A stretch of DNA of 64,000 bases, from NCBI GenBank assembly GCA_015501055.1, contig JADNYV010000015.1, forward strand, positions 1 through 64,000, written 5' to 3'. Below are positions 32,839 to 44,303 of this stretch, piece by piece; positions within the stretch are counted from its first letter, which is position 1; every line of letters begins with the position of its first letter. The position numbers and the translations under genes are program-made. Origin of the DNA: Mucidula mucida (taxonomy: Eukaryota; Basidiomycota; Agaricomycetes; Agaricales; Physalacriaceae). The notes below the pieces were generated by a model. That model did no database searches, had not been told where the DNA came from, and worked only from the letters and a program-made list of their open reading frames with translations.

Positions 32839-34383
32839 TTTTGCGATGTAAGTGGTTAAGTATCAAACAACAGTGGCAGCGATTGCTGTGTGAAATGCTG
32901 TGTCGGATCACTCCGCTCGGCTTTCCGGCATCATCATCTTCACCGCCTCGCCTCGTTCTCTTCGTCTTCATTAATTCGAGCACCGCCATCTCCCGCGAAT
33001 CACTCCTTGCATTCAGATGTTGTCTCAAACGCGAATATTCACAGCGCGCCCGAAATCATACTTTGTTTCTTGACTGTGTCGCCACACAACATCCTGTTGA
33101 TGATTTCTCTCTGGCCGCGGGTCCTTATGACGACGGAGAACGCAACGTACTCCCTTGATTTACATCGTATCGTCTCTTGGCTACATTCCATCCCTCCTTC
33201 CACAAAATCGTTGGCCACACTTTCACTGTACAGACCCGCGTCTGATCAATCACTAAAACATCCTTTCGCATCCCCATCTTTCCACGCTGATTTACCCGTA
33301 TTTCTGTTTCTGTGTGGGCGTTCGTGAGCAATTCACAAGCAAATCCATACTATGTTTCGCCCCCGTTCGCGTTTCGCGGCGTCTGATAAGATCTCGAGGG
33401 CTCCCTTCCTGATCATCAACAAGATGCATCCCCACAACGCGTTTCAATCACCTAAGTACGGTGGCGGGTATATCACGACCGGAGTCTCATCAATGATCAT
33501 ATCTCCCAGAGCACGATACAACCCGCCGATGGCTGCCTACTACGTCGTTGCATATCCATTTCTTAGCACGTTCATTCCATCGCAATACGCCTCTCTCCGG
33601 ACGGTTTGCCTGTCTGATTCGCGCAACTGTCAGCGGCCTAGAGAGCCAATCAACCTTGACGGTCTAGACGATGGCTGTCCCGACACATGTTGACGATTGT
33701 TCGCGCAAGGCCAGTGCTAAGACCTCCGACCAGGAGGTGGGGCGCTTATATAGTAGATTTGCGTCCGTGAGCTGTGCGCGGGGACGGTCCCCTGATTTGC
33801 ATTGGTGTTTAGGGGCATATTATGTGGCAAATTGTTGCTCGTGAGGTCCGAGTCGAGCATGCATTTATGAAGAGGTATCTACTGATGATATTTCATCGTT
33901 GCTCAGAGCCTGTCTTGCGCGCAACCTTATACTCGACGAAGGTACCTGGCTCCGCGATTAGTTGAACGCCGCTAAGCTAAAGTTGCTAAACATATTCATC
34001 GCATCCACCACACTCATTGCCACTGGTCGAACACCAGTAATTAGGATTTCAAGTGCGTCGTCCGTTTGGCTTGACCATTGACCAGTACACAGTCCCGCCT
34101 TGAGTCTGCTGTTTTGTGGTTCAGAGATTCAGAAGACAGAGGAAAAGCGTTTCTCTCGAAGAAGCATGCTGCTACGTCATCGGCGACTCGCTTTACCTTC
34201 TTCCTCACCAGCTGACGGTAGGCTCCCTTCTGTCGGCTCAGCGCGCGGGTTACAACAATCCTTTAACCTTTGAGTTTTAGGGCATGTTTGCAAACGGCAG
34301 TTGCTCGCCAATTACTTACGCGCCACAACACCAAAACTAAGTACATATTGTAACCGCTTGCAAACTTCCTTTAAGCCCCCATC
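32839..34383. other. Intergenic with duplicated-block debris and a doubtful ORF (33352-33693)
   Basis: Upstream region of the Crz1-like gene. An ATG frame at 33352-33693 (113 codons) exists. However, its bases 33500-33600 (CGATACAACCCGCCGATGGC, then CGCAATACGCCTCTCT) recur in the F-box relics at 20.6 and 36.1 kb, so it is probably repeat debris. From about 34080 onward the sequence matches, inverted, the promoter in front of F-box copy 2. Confidence 0.5.
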
Positions 34384-35363
34384 ATGGACACCGTACCGCT
34401 AAACAACGACGTCGTGCGTCTTCTGCTGGAAAGGGCTGCCGAACTGCACAGTTCGAGTGCCCTCAATCTGCTCCTTCTGTCGAAATGGGTTCGCGGCTTG
34501 TGAGTGTCCCCCGGTTTCGTAGCGCTTACACCATGGCTCACGCCTTACGCCTAGTGTCGAGCCTGTGCTCTATCATACCGTCGTCCTAGACCAACTCTCG
34601 ACACTTGAGCTGTTCGCCAAAACTATGGACACGCGTCCTGACCTCGGGAAACACGTTCGGCGCCTGCCTGTGGGGAACCTCCGGTTCAGCCTATTTGGCC
34701 CCTCAATGATGATTGGTATCACACTTGAAACATGGGCCGCCCTTCGCGCTATCCTCAGCCGTGTGCGTAAATGTGCAACAGTTGGCGTTCTGGGCAGAGG
34801 AGTTCAACGGCGGGCTAGCGTCGCTCTTCCGCTGCGAGTGCGGCGGGGAACTCGTACAGCTGAAGCGGTTGTCCATCAAAAATGACTATCAGCCTGCCTA
34901 TGTGATTCATATGCTACCGCGGAGAAGCTCGTTGACGCACCTCCATGTGGATTTCTTCATGTACGAGGACATCGCGCGGCTGCGGTGGTCCGACGTCTTT
35001 GAGCGCTGCCGTGGCCTCACCCACGTCCTCATCACCGGCTTGGAAGAGGGCTTGGACCGCTTGATTGCCAGTGGCGATGTGCAGACTCTTGCTCGGATCA
35101 TGAATCCAATCGTCGCTATTCTTCCTGCCGCCCTTATGCAGTTCGTTGTCGTGCTCAACCCTCTGCCACACACGGTCCCAGAGACGATTGTCGAGTGCTT
35201 GTCCCGGCTTCGTGATGACAAGCGATTGGTGGTGGTCAGTACGGAGAACACGTTCTTGGGGAGGGTTGAGGGTCTGCGCTGTTATCCGGACACGCATGAC
35301 ATTACATCGGACTGGGGATATGGTGGTGGGATGGGGGTATGGGAGTTGGCTCAAGGCGTGTAG
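34384..35363 (+). pseudogene. F-box-like protein, copy 3, best preserved, one single-base frameshift
   Basis: Exon 1 (34384-34499) starts MDTVPLNNDVVRLLLERAAE and ends KWVRG, an F-box-like helix set. A 55-nt intron follows. Exon 2 reads VEPVLYHTVVLDQLSTLELF and onward to ITLETWAALRAIL. There the frame breaks at about 34757: copy 2 has GTCCTCGCCGTG where this copy has ATCCTCAGCCGTG, one extra A. In the shifted frame the protein continues AVCVNVQQLAFWAEEFNG, HLHVDFFMYEDIARLRWSDV, ALMQFVVVLNPLP, FLGRVEGLRCYPDTHDI and ends WELAQGV at 35363. With the extra base removed the gene would be intact, about 308 aa. It could thus be a very young pseudogene or a sequencing error. Confidence 0.7.
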
Positions 35364-35776
35364 AACTTTTCGCAGTATCAAGAGGTTTGAGTATTTAATC
35401 TGTCTGCTCTTTATGTAGGTTGACACATTCATAGTTTTAGATCAGGATAGAGAATGTAGAACCATCCAATCGCTCTTTGCTGTGTTGTTATCAGCGTCGA
35501 AATCTTGAATTCTATCTTTTCACATTTGTCCGCGGCAGGCGGCTTTGTCTTCAAAGAGTCTTGCAGTGTTTCCACCGCTCAACGTTCCTCCAAGTGATCG
35601 TAAAGTCTGTACGCTCACTAGCATTCCGTGCATCAGAAGTTCGTACATTAAACAAGGGACGAACCAATGGCTTGTGTTCACCGGGACGTCGCGGCCCAAT
35701 GGTAGGAATTATTGTTTGTTCAAGACACGGCTTGCGCTCGACCTTCGGGCGCTTCTTCTTCTTCAAAATTTCCATC
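35364..35776. promoter_or_regulatory. Duplicated promoter in front of an F-box fragment
   Basis: Matches, inverted, about 16990-17200 upstream of F-box copy 1. No gene seen. Confidence 0.4.
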
Positions 35777-36169
35777 ATGGACGCTTCGCCGCTGAACGAC
35801 GACATCGTTCGCTTCGTTTTCGAGATAGTCGGATCGCTGCGCTCTCAAAATGTTCTTTCTGTTAAAGATGGTTCGTATTTCAAAGCAGGAAGGAAAGATT
35901 CTGTCTGACATAAGTTCTACAGCCTCGAGCCCCGCGATATCGTTCTGGATCAATACTGGAGGCTTCTGAATGCCGCCACGACTATGGCGGCGCATCGTCG
36001 TTGGGCGGCCGGGCTTCTTTTCACCACGGTCATTCGACGGCACGGATACTCTCTGATAAAAGGCGCCATACAACCCGCCGATGGCTTCGCATATCGACTC
36101 TTTTCCATTTCTGTAACTAGCACATACGTTCATTTCATCGCAATACGCCTCTCTGCGACGCTGGAATGA
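35777..36169 (+). pseudogene. F-box-like gene fragment
   Basis: The ATG at 35777 opens MDASPLNDDIVRFVFEIVGS, closely matching copy 1 (MDASQRMSLNDDIVRLVFEM). It continues LRSQNVLSV, after which the frame is lost. Degenerate exon-2 sequence follows: CCTCGAGCC, then GATATCGTTCTGGATCAATA. It ends near 36169 without the C-terminal two thirds. This is copy 4 of the family in the window and is clearly dead. Confidence 0.65.
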
Positions 36170-36495
36170 GAAGGTCTCCCGCCATTAGCCTATTAAATCC
36201 GCGTAGGCTCTAGAGGTGGGGCCTGTGGACAGCGTATCAGTATTTGAGACCGTCGCTCTCATCGATTGCCCAGCTGCCTCATGTCTGATCTTTGCACCAA
36301 GTTTTGTACGTCGATGGTAAGTAATCCATTTCTCCAGAGTTTCGTCTCAGATTGGTTTTGATCCATCTACTGTGCTAGGATTGAACTTATCGTTTACCAG
36401 GTCAAGCTAAGAACTCTTGCGATGGTTCAATGATTCTCTTGTTGGAATTGCTCTTGCAAAGTACGACACTTCTATTTATTGTGTCGACTGTTGGC

Positions 36496-37271
36496 TTAAA
36501 ACACACCAGGGATCAACCTGAAAGGAACGTCCTTAGCCCTTTTCTCCCATGTTGCTCCACACTCTTTCTTCAAAAACGCATCCTCGCTTCTTAGTCGCAT
36601 AACCACCAAGACAGAGTGAATCCCCAATACACTAGGCCACAATCTTACGAACAATATCCCGGCGGTGGTCTCCATGAACCCGCTCTCCCTAATCCAGGAG
36701 TTCCCCTTCCCGTTAGGCAAACCATGAATCCTCACATCGCGAAGAGAAAGCCCGTGTAAGATGGGTGGCGGACAATGGTGTATGGACCAACCTCTGATCT
36801 TTCTTTCGCGCGAGCTCAAAAGTGAACATGGGGCCGAGCTGGCGGAAGCACAAAATACGGCCAATGCAGCCTAAGATTGTAACCAAGCTTGCAAGGACGA
36901 ATGTGGACGTCGGGTGTGCGACATGGCTCGAGAACGGATGCCCCGGGTTATTGAATCCGAGGTGCGAGGCTGCGAATTCGCTGTGGGTGGCATTGAGAAA
37001 GGCTGATACGAGGATAGCTATGCATTCGGCGAGGACGATCAACCAATGCACAGTCTGTATTATGTGTTCATGATTATCAGGGTCTGCCAGCATCTCTCTA
37101 GAACTGCACCCTGAACAGTCCGAGGATTATGGGAAACTGCCGGACGACAAGCTCAGTCAGCCTCTGCCCGCGGGCGTGAGGGATGTATTGCTTGCTTTGT
37201 TTTGCTAGGCGGTGTCATACAGACGTGTAGCAACGTAGTCATGCATAAGAGGAAGGGTATCTTTACGACAT
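36496..37271 (-). pseudogene. ICMT-like methyltransferase, copy 3, broken
   Basis: The start at 37271 now reads ATG TCG TAA where copies 1 and 2 encode MSLIKIP. KIPFLLCMTTLLHVC follows in a shifted frame. The second exon is recognisable as VHWLIVLAECIAILVSAFLN, AHPTSTFVLASLVTILGCIG and FTFELARKKDQRLV. A small deletion then shifts the frame just before the GPYTIVRHPSY signature (about 36790). The end (RSEDAFLKKECGATWEKRAK to PGVF) is preserved. It is closest to copy 1 by layout and by the conserved AECIAILVSAF segment. The frameshift through the cofactor motif makes an active enzyme very unlikely. Confidence 0.8.
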
Positions 37272-38041
37272 CGGGCTGGGGTGGTCACAGATATAGCCTA
37301 GCGAGTATATCAAGAAAGGGCGCGCTTTGACGATGTTTGCGTGAGAGAACATGGCACGCAACTATTCGCGTGTGCGATATGTGGATATGTAGGGTTTCAA
37401 GGCTGCTTCCTTTATCCCTTCAAAATCTGATATATATTCAGAAGTCCTCACTTCGTGTTGATATGGTTCGCCCTCCTATCTCTACGTCTGTATTCTGCCT
37501 ACGGGTGCCGCCTGATTCAATCGACAAGTTTGCCTCAGCTGCGCGCCATGCTCAAATTGCGGCGGAGTGGCTTTTAAATTCGATGCGCGGGCTTGGTCCT
37601 GTTGGCAGCGGGGTCATACTGGAAGGGCAAAGCCTTCTGTGGCTTATCAGTTGGTGGTGCGGAAGATTCTTGATGGATGAGTACGATGTTTGAATTTTGG
37701 TAAGGACTCGTCTTGATGGTTGAAGTGCACGTTCATATCGCAGGTAAGTGCGAACAGTGACCCACAAGAGAAGTGGGTTTTGCCGCGCAAGGACAAAATA
37801 CCTGCCGGTAAGGCCATTCCGATCATCATGATCGAACGCACTGCGTGGCGCCTCCGAAGGAAGAATTGAGGAAGAAGACTAACTGATCAACTCTTCTGAA
37901 GAATGGAAGACAGAGTTTGAATTGGAACTCATCACAGGGGAATCGCGCAGTTCAAGTACAAGCGGTGTGAAGAAACAAATTTATAAGTTAGTGCGACAGC
38001 AATGATAACAGATGGTATGATGTTCCGATGTACTATCCAAT
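37272..38041. other. Spacer with one doubtful small ORF
   Basis: An ATG frame at 37463-37693 on the plus strand could encode 76 residues (MVRPPISTSVFCLRVPPDSI...). It has no family features and no splice extension, so it is not listed as a gene. Confidence 0.4.
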
Positions 38042-38767
38042 CTACAGCCCGCCGAGAGTACCAACGACGCTGCCCAAGCCCAGGGAGCTGAGGAGGCCAG
38101 TGACTTGGCCGACGCTGAAAAGAGATCAGTCCGGTGTCAGACGGTGATAATGTGAACGCGGGCTTACAGTCCAACAACGACGGGGAGAACGCCGGGGAGG
38201 AGTCCGTCAACAGTGGTAAGGACAGTGTTGAGGAGAGGGTTAATGGTTCCCTGGATGAGATCCTTGACCGCAGGGATGGCGAGAACCTCATCAATGACAG
38301 GGGCGAGGGTATCGCTCACGTCCTAAGGAAGATCGTCAGACATGTTTGGAACAAAATGCAGAAATAGATGTACAGTGATGATACCACCGAGAACCTGAGC
38401 GACGGAGTCACCGTTAACGGTAACATCTGCGGACACTGGGACTTCGATAGCGCCAAGAGCCGAAGTGGCCGTGTTCAAAGCATCCACAACCTGCGTGAGG
38501 AGGGGGGTGATAACGTCCTCAGACACATTGCCGACGATGGCAGCTGCAATGAATCATTAGTGACTGGCGATGGAGAGAGATATAAGCGAACTTACTGATT
38601 TGGGGGAGGACGCTGTCAGTCGTCGCCTTGAGGGTGGAGAGAACGGTTTGGACCTCGGCCTCCACGTCGACCTGGACGCTAAGGTCGAGTCTTTTGGCGG
38701 GGGTAGGCGCGGCGCTGACGAAGGCAGCAGAGAGGAGGAAGGCAGTGGCGTAGCGGGTGAAGAACAT
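38042..38767 (-). CDS. Small secreted protein, four exons (189 aa)
   Basis: Exons 38767-38596, 38543-38374, 38322-38168 and 38114-38042 total 570 nt; all introns are 51-53 nt GT-AG. Signal peptide MFFTRYATAFLLSAAFVSA, followed by APTPAKR, so a KR processing site may follow the signal. The mature protein has no cysteine. It is rich in Val, Leu, Thr and Asp and has periodic hydrophobic segments (VITPLLTQVVDALNTATSAL; LIQGTINPLLNTVLTTVDGL). The C-terminus is Gly/Leu-rich (GLLSSLGLGSVVGTLGGL), which could be membrane-seeking. The amphipathic pattern recalls hydrophobic surface or cell-wall-associated proteins, but it is not a hydrophobin since it lacks the eight Cys. Function unknown. A broken near-twin lies at 19935-20215. 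Confidence 0.85.
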
Positions 38768-39812
38768 CTTGAATACAACGAATGTGGGGAGGTAAAGAGT
38801 GAATGTGGGTGTGTTGGTTGGGTAGGCAAGGTAGACTGTAGGGAGGATACTTTTCTTCGTGAAGTTGGGCGGCTCTTATAGCAAAAGCGCGCTCCACAGA
38901 TAGATCAAAACATCAAAAATTTTACAAACATAGCGTCATTTAGGGAACAAGAAGCGCTGGTATTAGCGGTTACTCCATAAGAATGGCGCTCCGTGACCTT
39001 CCATAGCAACCCTAGGGTCACGCCACCCATCTCGCCAGGACAGCGCCACACTTCCCCCGCCCAATCCTTGATCGCCAGAAGTGATGAATGATCGCCCCAC
39101 AGAAAAGACCCTTTTGAGATGGAGAGCAGTACAGACGTCTTCATCAGAAAGCTGAACAACGTTGGAGCCAGGACTGAAGTACAGGAGCTAGGCAGAGCAG
39201 TCTTGCAGGCGGTATAAGGCGTGCTATTCGCAGATGGCAGCGGTAGGAAGCGCGCCTCGCATGAGTCGCCGATCATGATGCTTTGCCTGAAAGCTTAGCC
39301 AGCCGAACCACGTGGCGATAACGACTTCGGCAAAAACCAATCCAAGTTAACTTCAAGGCGTCTGCAATACTTAAGCTTAAAACGCTGGTAGCTAACATGT
39401 ACGATGGATAATAGAGTCAGTTCGTGATAAATGAGCTGTATTCACCCAAGACTTTCTTGTTACGCCATCAGAACGCATTTTGAGAGTGCCATCAATTTTC
39501 CCTGATGACGCAAGCAACGGGTGCTCAGCGTGGCGCTGTTATCTTCTCTCCAGACTCGAATTCGCCACATCCGTCCTTCCCATTCAATCTTTTAGCTAAA
39601 GGGCATTGACAGCGCTCTACACCAAGTTTGGTTTTCCTAACACTATTGTTATTGTCGAGGCTTTGAGGGTGAAGCGCCGGCCGGACGCTATATGACCCGT
39701 TTCCATCTCACCCACATAGGTCTTTTGTATGCCGCATGTCCGTTTCGTAAAGAATATTTAACCGGAACCGCGGACCTTGATTACCTGCGTTCGATTCCTG
39801 CGCCACTCTACG
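38768..39812. other. Intergenic; left 200 bp is a duplicated promoter
   Basis: 38768-38980 matches, inverted, 19738-19934, including the words TGGTATTAGCGGTTACTCC and CTTATAGC near the gene. The rest has no supported gene. Confidence 0.5.
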
Positions 39813-41171
39813 ATGTTCTCTCTGACCGTAAACGCCACAAGCAGTACTCAGACCACAGTCTTTGGTGATACCACTCGTGAGACAACACGATCAGTTACTG
39901 AAATCATCGTACGTTCCCGGCATGGCTCTGCTAGAATTGGCCCTTTCTACGAGGCAGCCACGAGGTCAGTCGCAGTGGCGCCACAAGTCAATCCGATCCT
40001 GACAATATCTTGTAGTTCGTACGAAAGTCCTTCTATACCAGCCCAGTAAGTCTCATAAAACGTGTCGCATTTCTACGTTCTCATCACTGTAGTGTTGCCA
40101 ATACGGATGTTCCTCTTTCGGAGTCACCCTTGAGGCCCGTCGACGGCCGCCACACCTCGCCATCGTATGCCTAATGCCCGACAAGCAATTCCAAGTCTAA
40201 CTTTACATAGGCAACCAATAGAAAAGTTCAACAGCTTGTCGTTGCAGTCGCTGAACACGCCCGAAAAAACGCCACATGTCAGGTCAGGGCGCTACTAAAC
40301 CATTCGCTGTGTTCGCGTCTAATGCTATGTAGTGACCTTCCCATGCAATTACGGATGAAGCCTCAAATGCCTAGTAAGTGCGCTTTCCGTGTGATTGAAA
40401 ATGAACAGTACTAACGTGCTCTCGCATTCAGCGATGAGCGCCCTCCTTCGACATGATTACCATCCCCGTAAGGTTAACATTGCAAACGCTTCGGGTCTCT
40501 AACCTTTTTGAAAAGGTTCATCCGTCACTCGGACATCCCTGGGCGTGTCTTCGTTCCCTTCGTCAAGCGCGGTGAAGATTGAACCTCGATCAACTCCTCC
40601 TCTCACCTTCATTACTCCCGATGGGAAGATTAGAGAGTGTAGCCCTTTGACTCCTCCGCCGCCCGAGCCTGTCGATATCAAAGACGAGCTGTCGGACGAC
40701 TCCCCTATCGCCAGAAGGCGACCTTTGCGTCGGAAGGAACGACGCATATACTTCCGGGAGGAGTCTATGACGCCACCGGACCCTCCGAAATTGAAGCTGG
40801 TATCGGTAAAGAAGGAAAAGAAATCTACCCGGGGGTCTCGTGGAGGGGATCACCGGATTCGCTGTCCTAGCCATGGGTCATGTACAGCGACATTCAGTCG
40901 GCAGCATGACGCCGACCGTCACAATCTCACTGTACACAAGCTAGGGCAGCAATGGCAGTGGGATTGCCCCATATGCCATAAGCATCTCATGAGACAGGAC
41001 TCCCTCGAACGACATGGTCTGAAATCGAAGGACCACAAACACGATCGCGACGCGTGGAAGGGGGCGTTTTGCAAGTTTATGAGCGATTATTGGGTGTTGA
41101 CAGAGATGGACAACACAACGAGCGAAAGAAAAGCGTTGGCACTCAGGGAGAAACTCAATTTACCGCCTTGA
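39813..41171 (+). CDS. C2H2 zinc-finger protein, six exons (369 aa)
   Basis: Exons 39813-40045, 40093-40164, 40211-40282, 40333-40373, 40432-40467 and 40516-41171 total 1110 nt. Short introns of 46-58 nt and consistent phases support the model, although the two small exons (41 and 36 nt) are least certain. The start is MFSLTVNATSSTQTTVFGDT. The middle is Pro/Ser/Glu-rich, with VKIEPRS and VDIKDELSDD, sequences resembling SUMOylation sites. A basic run RRRPLRRKERR is a likely nuclear signal. Two fingers follow: CPSHGSCTATFSRQHDADRH (then NLTVH) and CPICHKHLMRQDSLERH (then GLKSKDH). A probable DNA-binding regulator adjacent to the P450 array; target genes unknown. Confidence 0.8.
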
Positions 41172-41348
41172 CCGAACGTACACACAGGGTGGTTCGAAAT
41201 GGTGGACAAGGCACGGTCTTAGTGCATTTGCCAGCGGGGAGTCGCTGTATCGCGCAGCGTCGAACGACGACTGTTTTTAATATTATTATATCTCGATTCC
41301 ACAGCATGAATATGATGTACATGGTTCATATGCACTCGTCGTGTCCCT

Positions 41349-43505
41349 TCATTCGTTCGCTTCGCCCATTGCAAGCAAACTCGTCATTTCTGGAAAACGT
41401 GGCGTAATCTTACACTGAAACGGAAGTGGATGCCTAATCAATGGACCGGTCAGAGCCAGATCACATGTGAGTTATTGGCCGAAATGCACGCACATGAGGA
41501 AATCAGGTAGGTATGCCTTGTCGTCAGGAAGAACTTCGTTGCCGTCCTTGTCGCGCGCCTTCTCAAGGTTGAAAGCCCACAAGATCGAAGCGACAGCGAT
41601 AAACATGGAGTTCATGGCGAGGTATCGTCCAGGGCATATCCTAGTCAAGATGGTCAGAAGCAGAAGAATAATGAGTGGCGCCAGTCTACCGTCGTCCATA
41701 TCCGAATGCGCCTCTTATTGTGGGATCCGGTTCAGGGTTGTTCCCCATGAAGCGCTGTGGATTGAATATTCCCGCATCTTTGTATACCTCTTCATCATGT
41801 AGAATGGCCCTGACACAACGTTCAGCATATAAGCTCACGACCCGTGGCCTACTCGTACCAGGTGTTGGTAAAAATGGTCGATCCTGAGGAATATACAGTC
41901 GGAGGGCCAGTAGTTGGATGAGAGAAACGTACCACCAGGAATGAAATAGCCCTCGTAGATATCATCTGTCAGACTGGCATGATCGACGTCTAGTCATCCT
42001 GAAGAGTCAGTACCAGAGAAGTACAGGTTGGCACCTTACCGACTGGAATCACTGGCCGCCACCGAAGCGCCTCGAGAATGATAGCATGTATGATAGGTAG
42101 ACTATCACGATCAGTGAAGTTGGGCAGTCTTCCTCGTCCGACTACAACGTCCAACTCGGCCTGAGCTGCGTGCTGAATTGCCGGGTGATGTACCATTGCT
42201 AGAACACAGGTAAGGACGCCCGCGACTGTCTAAGCAATCAAATAGGTAAGCAAAGCTTGAGCCGACAATCATTAGCACAAGCATACCGTGTCTGCGCCGG
42301 CTAACGAAGACGCGATGAAAAGTTATACAACGTTTCCAGCAATGGTTCCTACTCACCAGCAAACATTATCGCTGCCACGTTCTTCACAGCAGCAAGCATT
42401 GTATCTCGATCCTCACCCGGTGGTTTCTCCTGGATCTTTTGCAGATTCTCCGCCAAGAAAGAAAGGGAGACATATCCCTCTGCCTGGGTCAGATTATCAG
42501 TGACAGTGATTGGTGCGCGTCCGGTACCACATACCATCGCCTGCGTGACACGATCAAAGGGTTGATCGCGAATGTCTGCGATCCCTAATGAAGCTATCTT
42601 CGCCTGCCTTTGAAAAGTTGCGAATGGGAACCAAGCTGTAGACAATCAGTATCTGATTAACGATGGCTGGCAATAATTACAGGGGATGAATCTTAAAAAC
42701 GGCAGATAATCAACCAAGTAGCTGCCGACGTTCAAGGCTGGCGCTAGCTCTCGAATAGTTCGGTCAACGAGCTCAATATATTCCTCCTCTCGAGTTGTGC
42801 TCTCGTAGCCGTATGTGATGCGAAGGGCTATGGATCCGGCGTGACTAAACGGGGTAGAGTATCAAATCAATTCGGGATCAGATACGTGCGTCGAGATTGC
42901 TCACTGGCGAACGTGATTGAAAAAGTCGTCCGGAGTCTGGAGGATCTTACGCAGCATCTCGATGGTCACCGACAACTGCACAGGCTGGTAGCTGGTAACG
43001 GCGTTGGCGTTGAAATATTGATGTAATATCTTGCGATGCAATCTGCGAAGATGGGTGAATCATACATAGAACACATGGAACGACTAGGGTTACCTCCAAG
43101 AATCAGAATAACGGAAAAACGAAACATTCCAAGTGAACTTCATAAGGTCGAACAACATGTAATGTGCTGTTACCGGCGATTAACAACAGTATTCCTTGGA
43201 AAAGAGCACTCACGGTGTCTGTCGGAATAGTTGGAAGAACGTTTCTCGAATAGTTCGGTGGCCACCGTGTCCGAGCTGACGACGATGTACGGCTGGCCTA
43301 AGACCTCGTAATAGACCAGGTCGCCATAAGTCGCAGCCCATTCTCCGTACTCGACCTGACGAGGATTGACAGGTCGACTGAAGAAACTGCCGACTAGCGG
43401 GAGACCTTTGGGTCCTGGCGGCAAAGGTAGAGTCTTTCGACGGCGCAGACCGCGAGAAGCGAGAACAAGCACAGCTAGAAGCACAATGACATGAAGGGCT
43501 TCCAT
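41349..43505 (-). CDS. Cytochrome P450, copy 1, intact, 13 exons (about 510 aa)
   Basis: Haem-thiolate monooxygenase of the fungal CYP64/O-methylsterigmatocystin-oxidoreductase-like type, ER-bound. N-terminal anchor MEALHVIVLLAVLVLASRGL is followed by the proline hinge LPLPPGPKGLPLVG. WRLHRKILHQYF is the C-helix. The I-helix AGADT lies in a 14-nt micro-exon (42287-42300). ExxR appears as EALR. The haem loop [14 protein letters not shown] has the Cys ligand and is split by an intron after GRR. The C-terminal exon reads HPLPFQCKITPRFPE and ends at 41349; without this last splice the frame would stop early at FGQ. All junctions examined keep frame. Substrate is not predictable; such P450s oxidise secondary metabolites, lignin-derived aromatics or xenobiotics. 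Its closest neighbour in sequence is copy 2. Confidence 0.88.
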
Positions 43506-44303
43506 GGTCAATTGATTCGACCATCTTGGTGACCTCCAACTTATATATCTGCGGGTATCACCGTTGCATTTCGGTTCACATACACCCCACCCTCAACTCA
43601 AAAAGTCGTCAACTGATCCTTGCTTCTTCCATAGCTACTTGGAGTTCGGGAGACGTTATCAGTTGTAGGAATCGCATCATCAATTGTATGCGTACCAATT
43701 CATACTTCAGACTGACTCCGTGTTGGACGTGTTTGTATGATCAGCAGGTGGTAGTACAAGACACATTAAGGCCTCCGAGTCGCTGGGAATGTGATGTCCA
43801 AATGATAAGGCGAGGATTTCAACAGTCACAAAGCCAGTCTAGAGCGCGTTGCAACAATGGAACCTAATATGGATGTCAACGGATATATTGCAGTCATAGA
43901 TAGCAGGGCATACGATTAAAATTAGCGCGTCCTGCTGAGGAACGAAGGAAGAAGGTATGTAGGAATGTCTGATGGAATGTCGTGTACCGCGGGAGAACCG
44001 CGAGGAAAAGGGCAGGCCGTGACTCGCTTATGACGTCTGACATTGGGGACTGGCTTTCAGCGATACAAACTCTTTGCTGCCGATCCAAACCTCGAAGGAG
44101 TCATAGGAAGCACAAGGAAGAGATACTCTCGAAGCAAGTTGTTATCGTGGAAAAAGGAAATACCTTTCGCTTGTACACATTCTCGAAATCCGATTTCGAT
44201 GCCTTGAGGCTGTGATACATACTTGGAGTCGTTATTGCACGGAACATTTCGCTAAAATCAAGGAACTACCACGTCTTCTTAGACTAAAAAGTCTGTTCAC
44301 ATT
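43506..44303. other. Intergenic; nothing recognised
   Basis: About 0.8 kb between two tandem P450 genes; promoter of copy 1. No gene supported. Confidence 0.45.

Noticed and set aside
33352..33693. 113-codon ATG frame upstream of the Crz1-like gene
   Set aside because: Part of it is shared with degenerate F-box relics at 20.6 and 36.1 kb, so it is probably repeat debris.
37463..37693. 76-codon ATG frame on the plus strand
   Set aside because: Short, no family features, lies in a decayed duplicated block; not enough support for a gene.
39770..39830. Possible tRNA T-loop (CGTTCGATTCCTGC)
   Set aside because: Flanking bases do not form a T-stem and no matching acceptor, D or anticodon arms were found.
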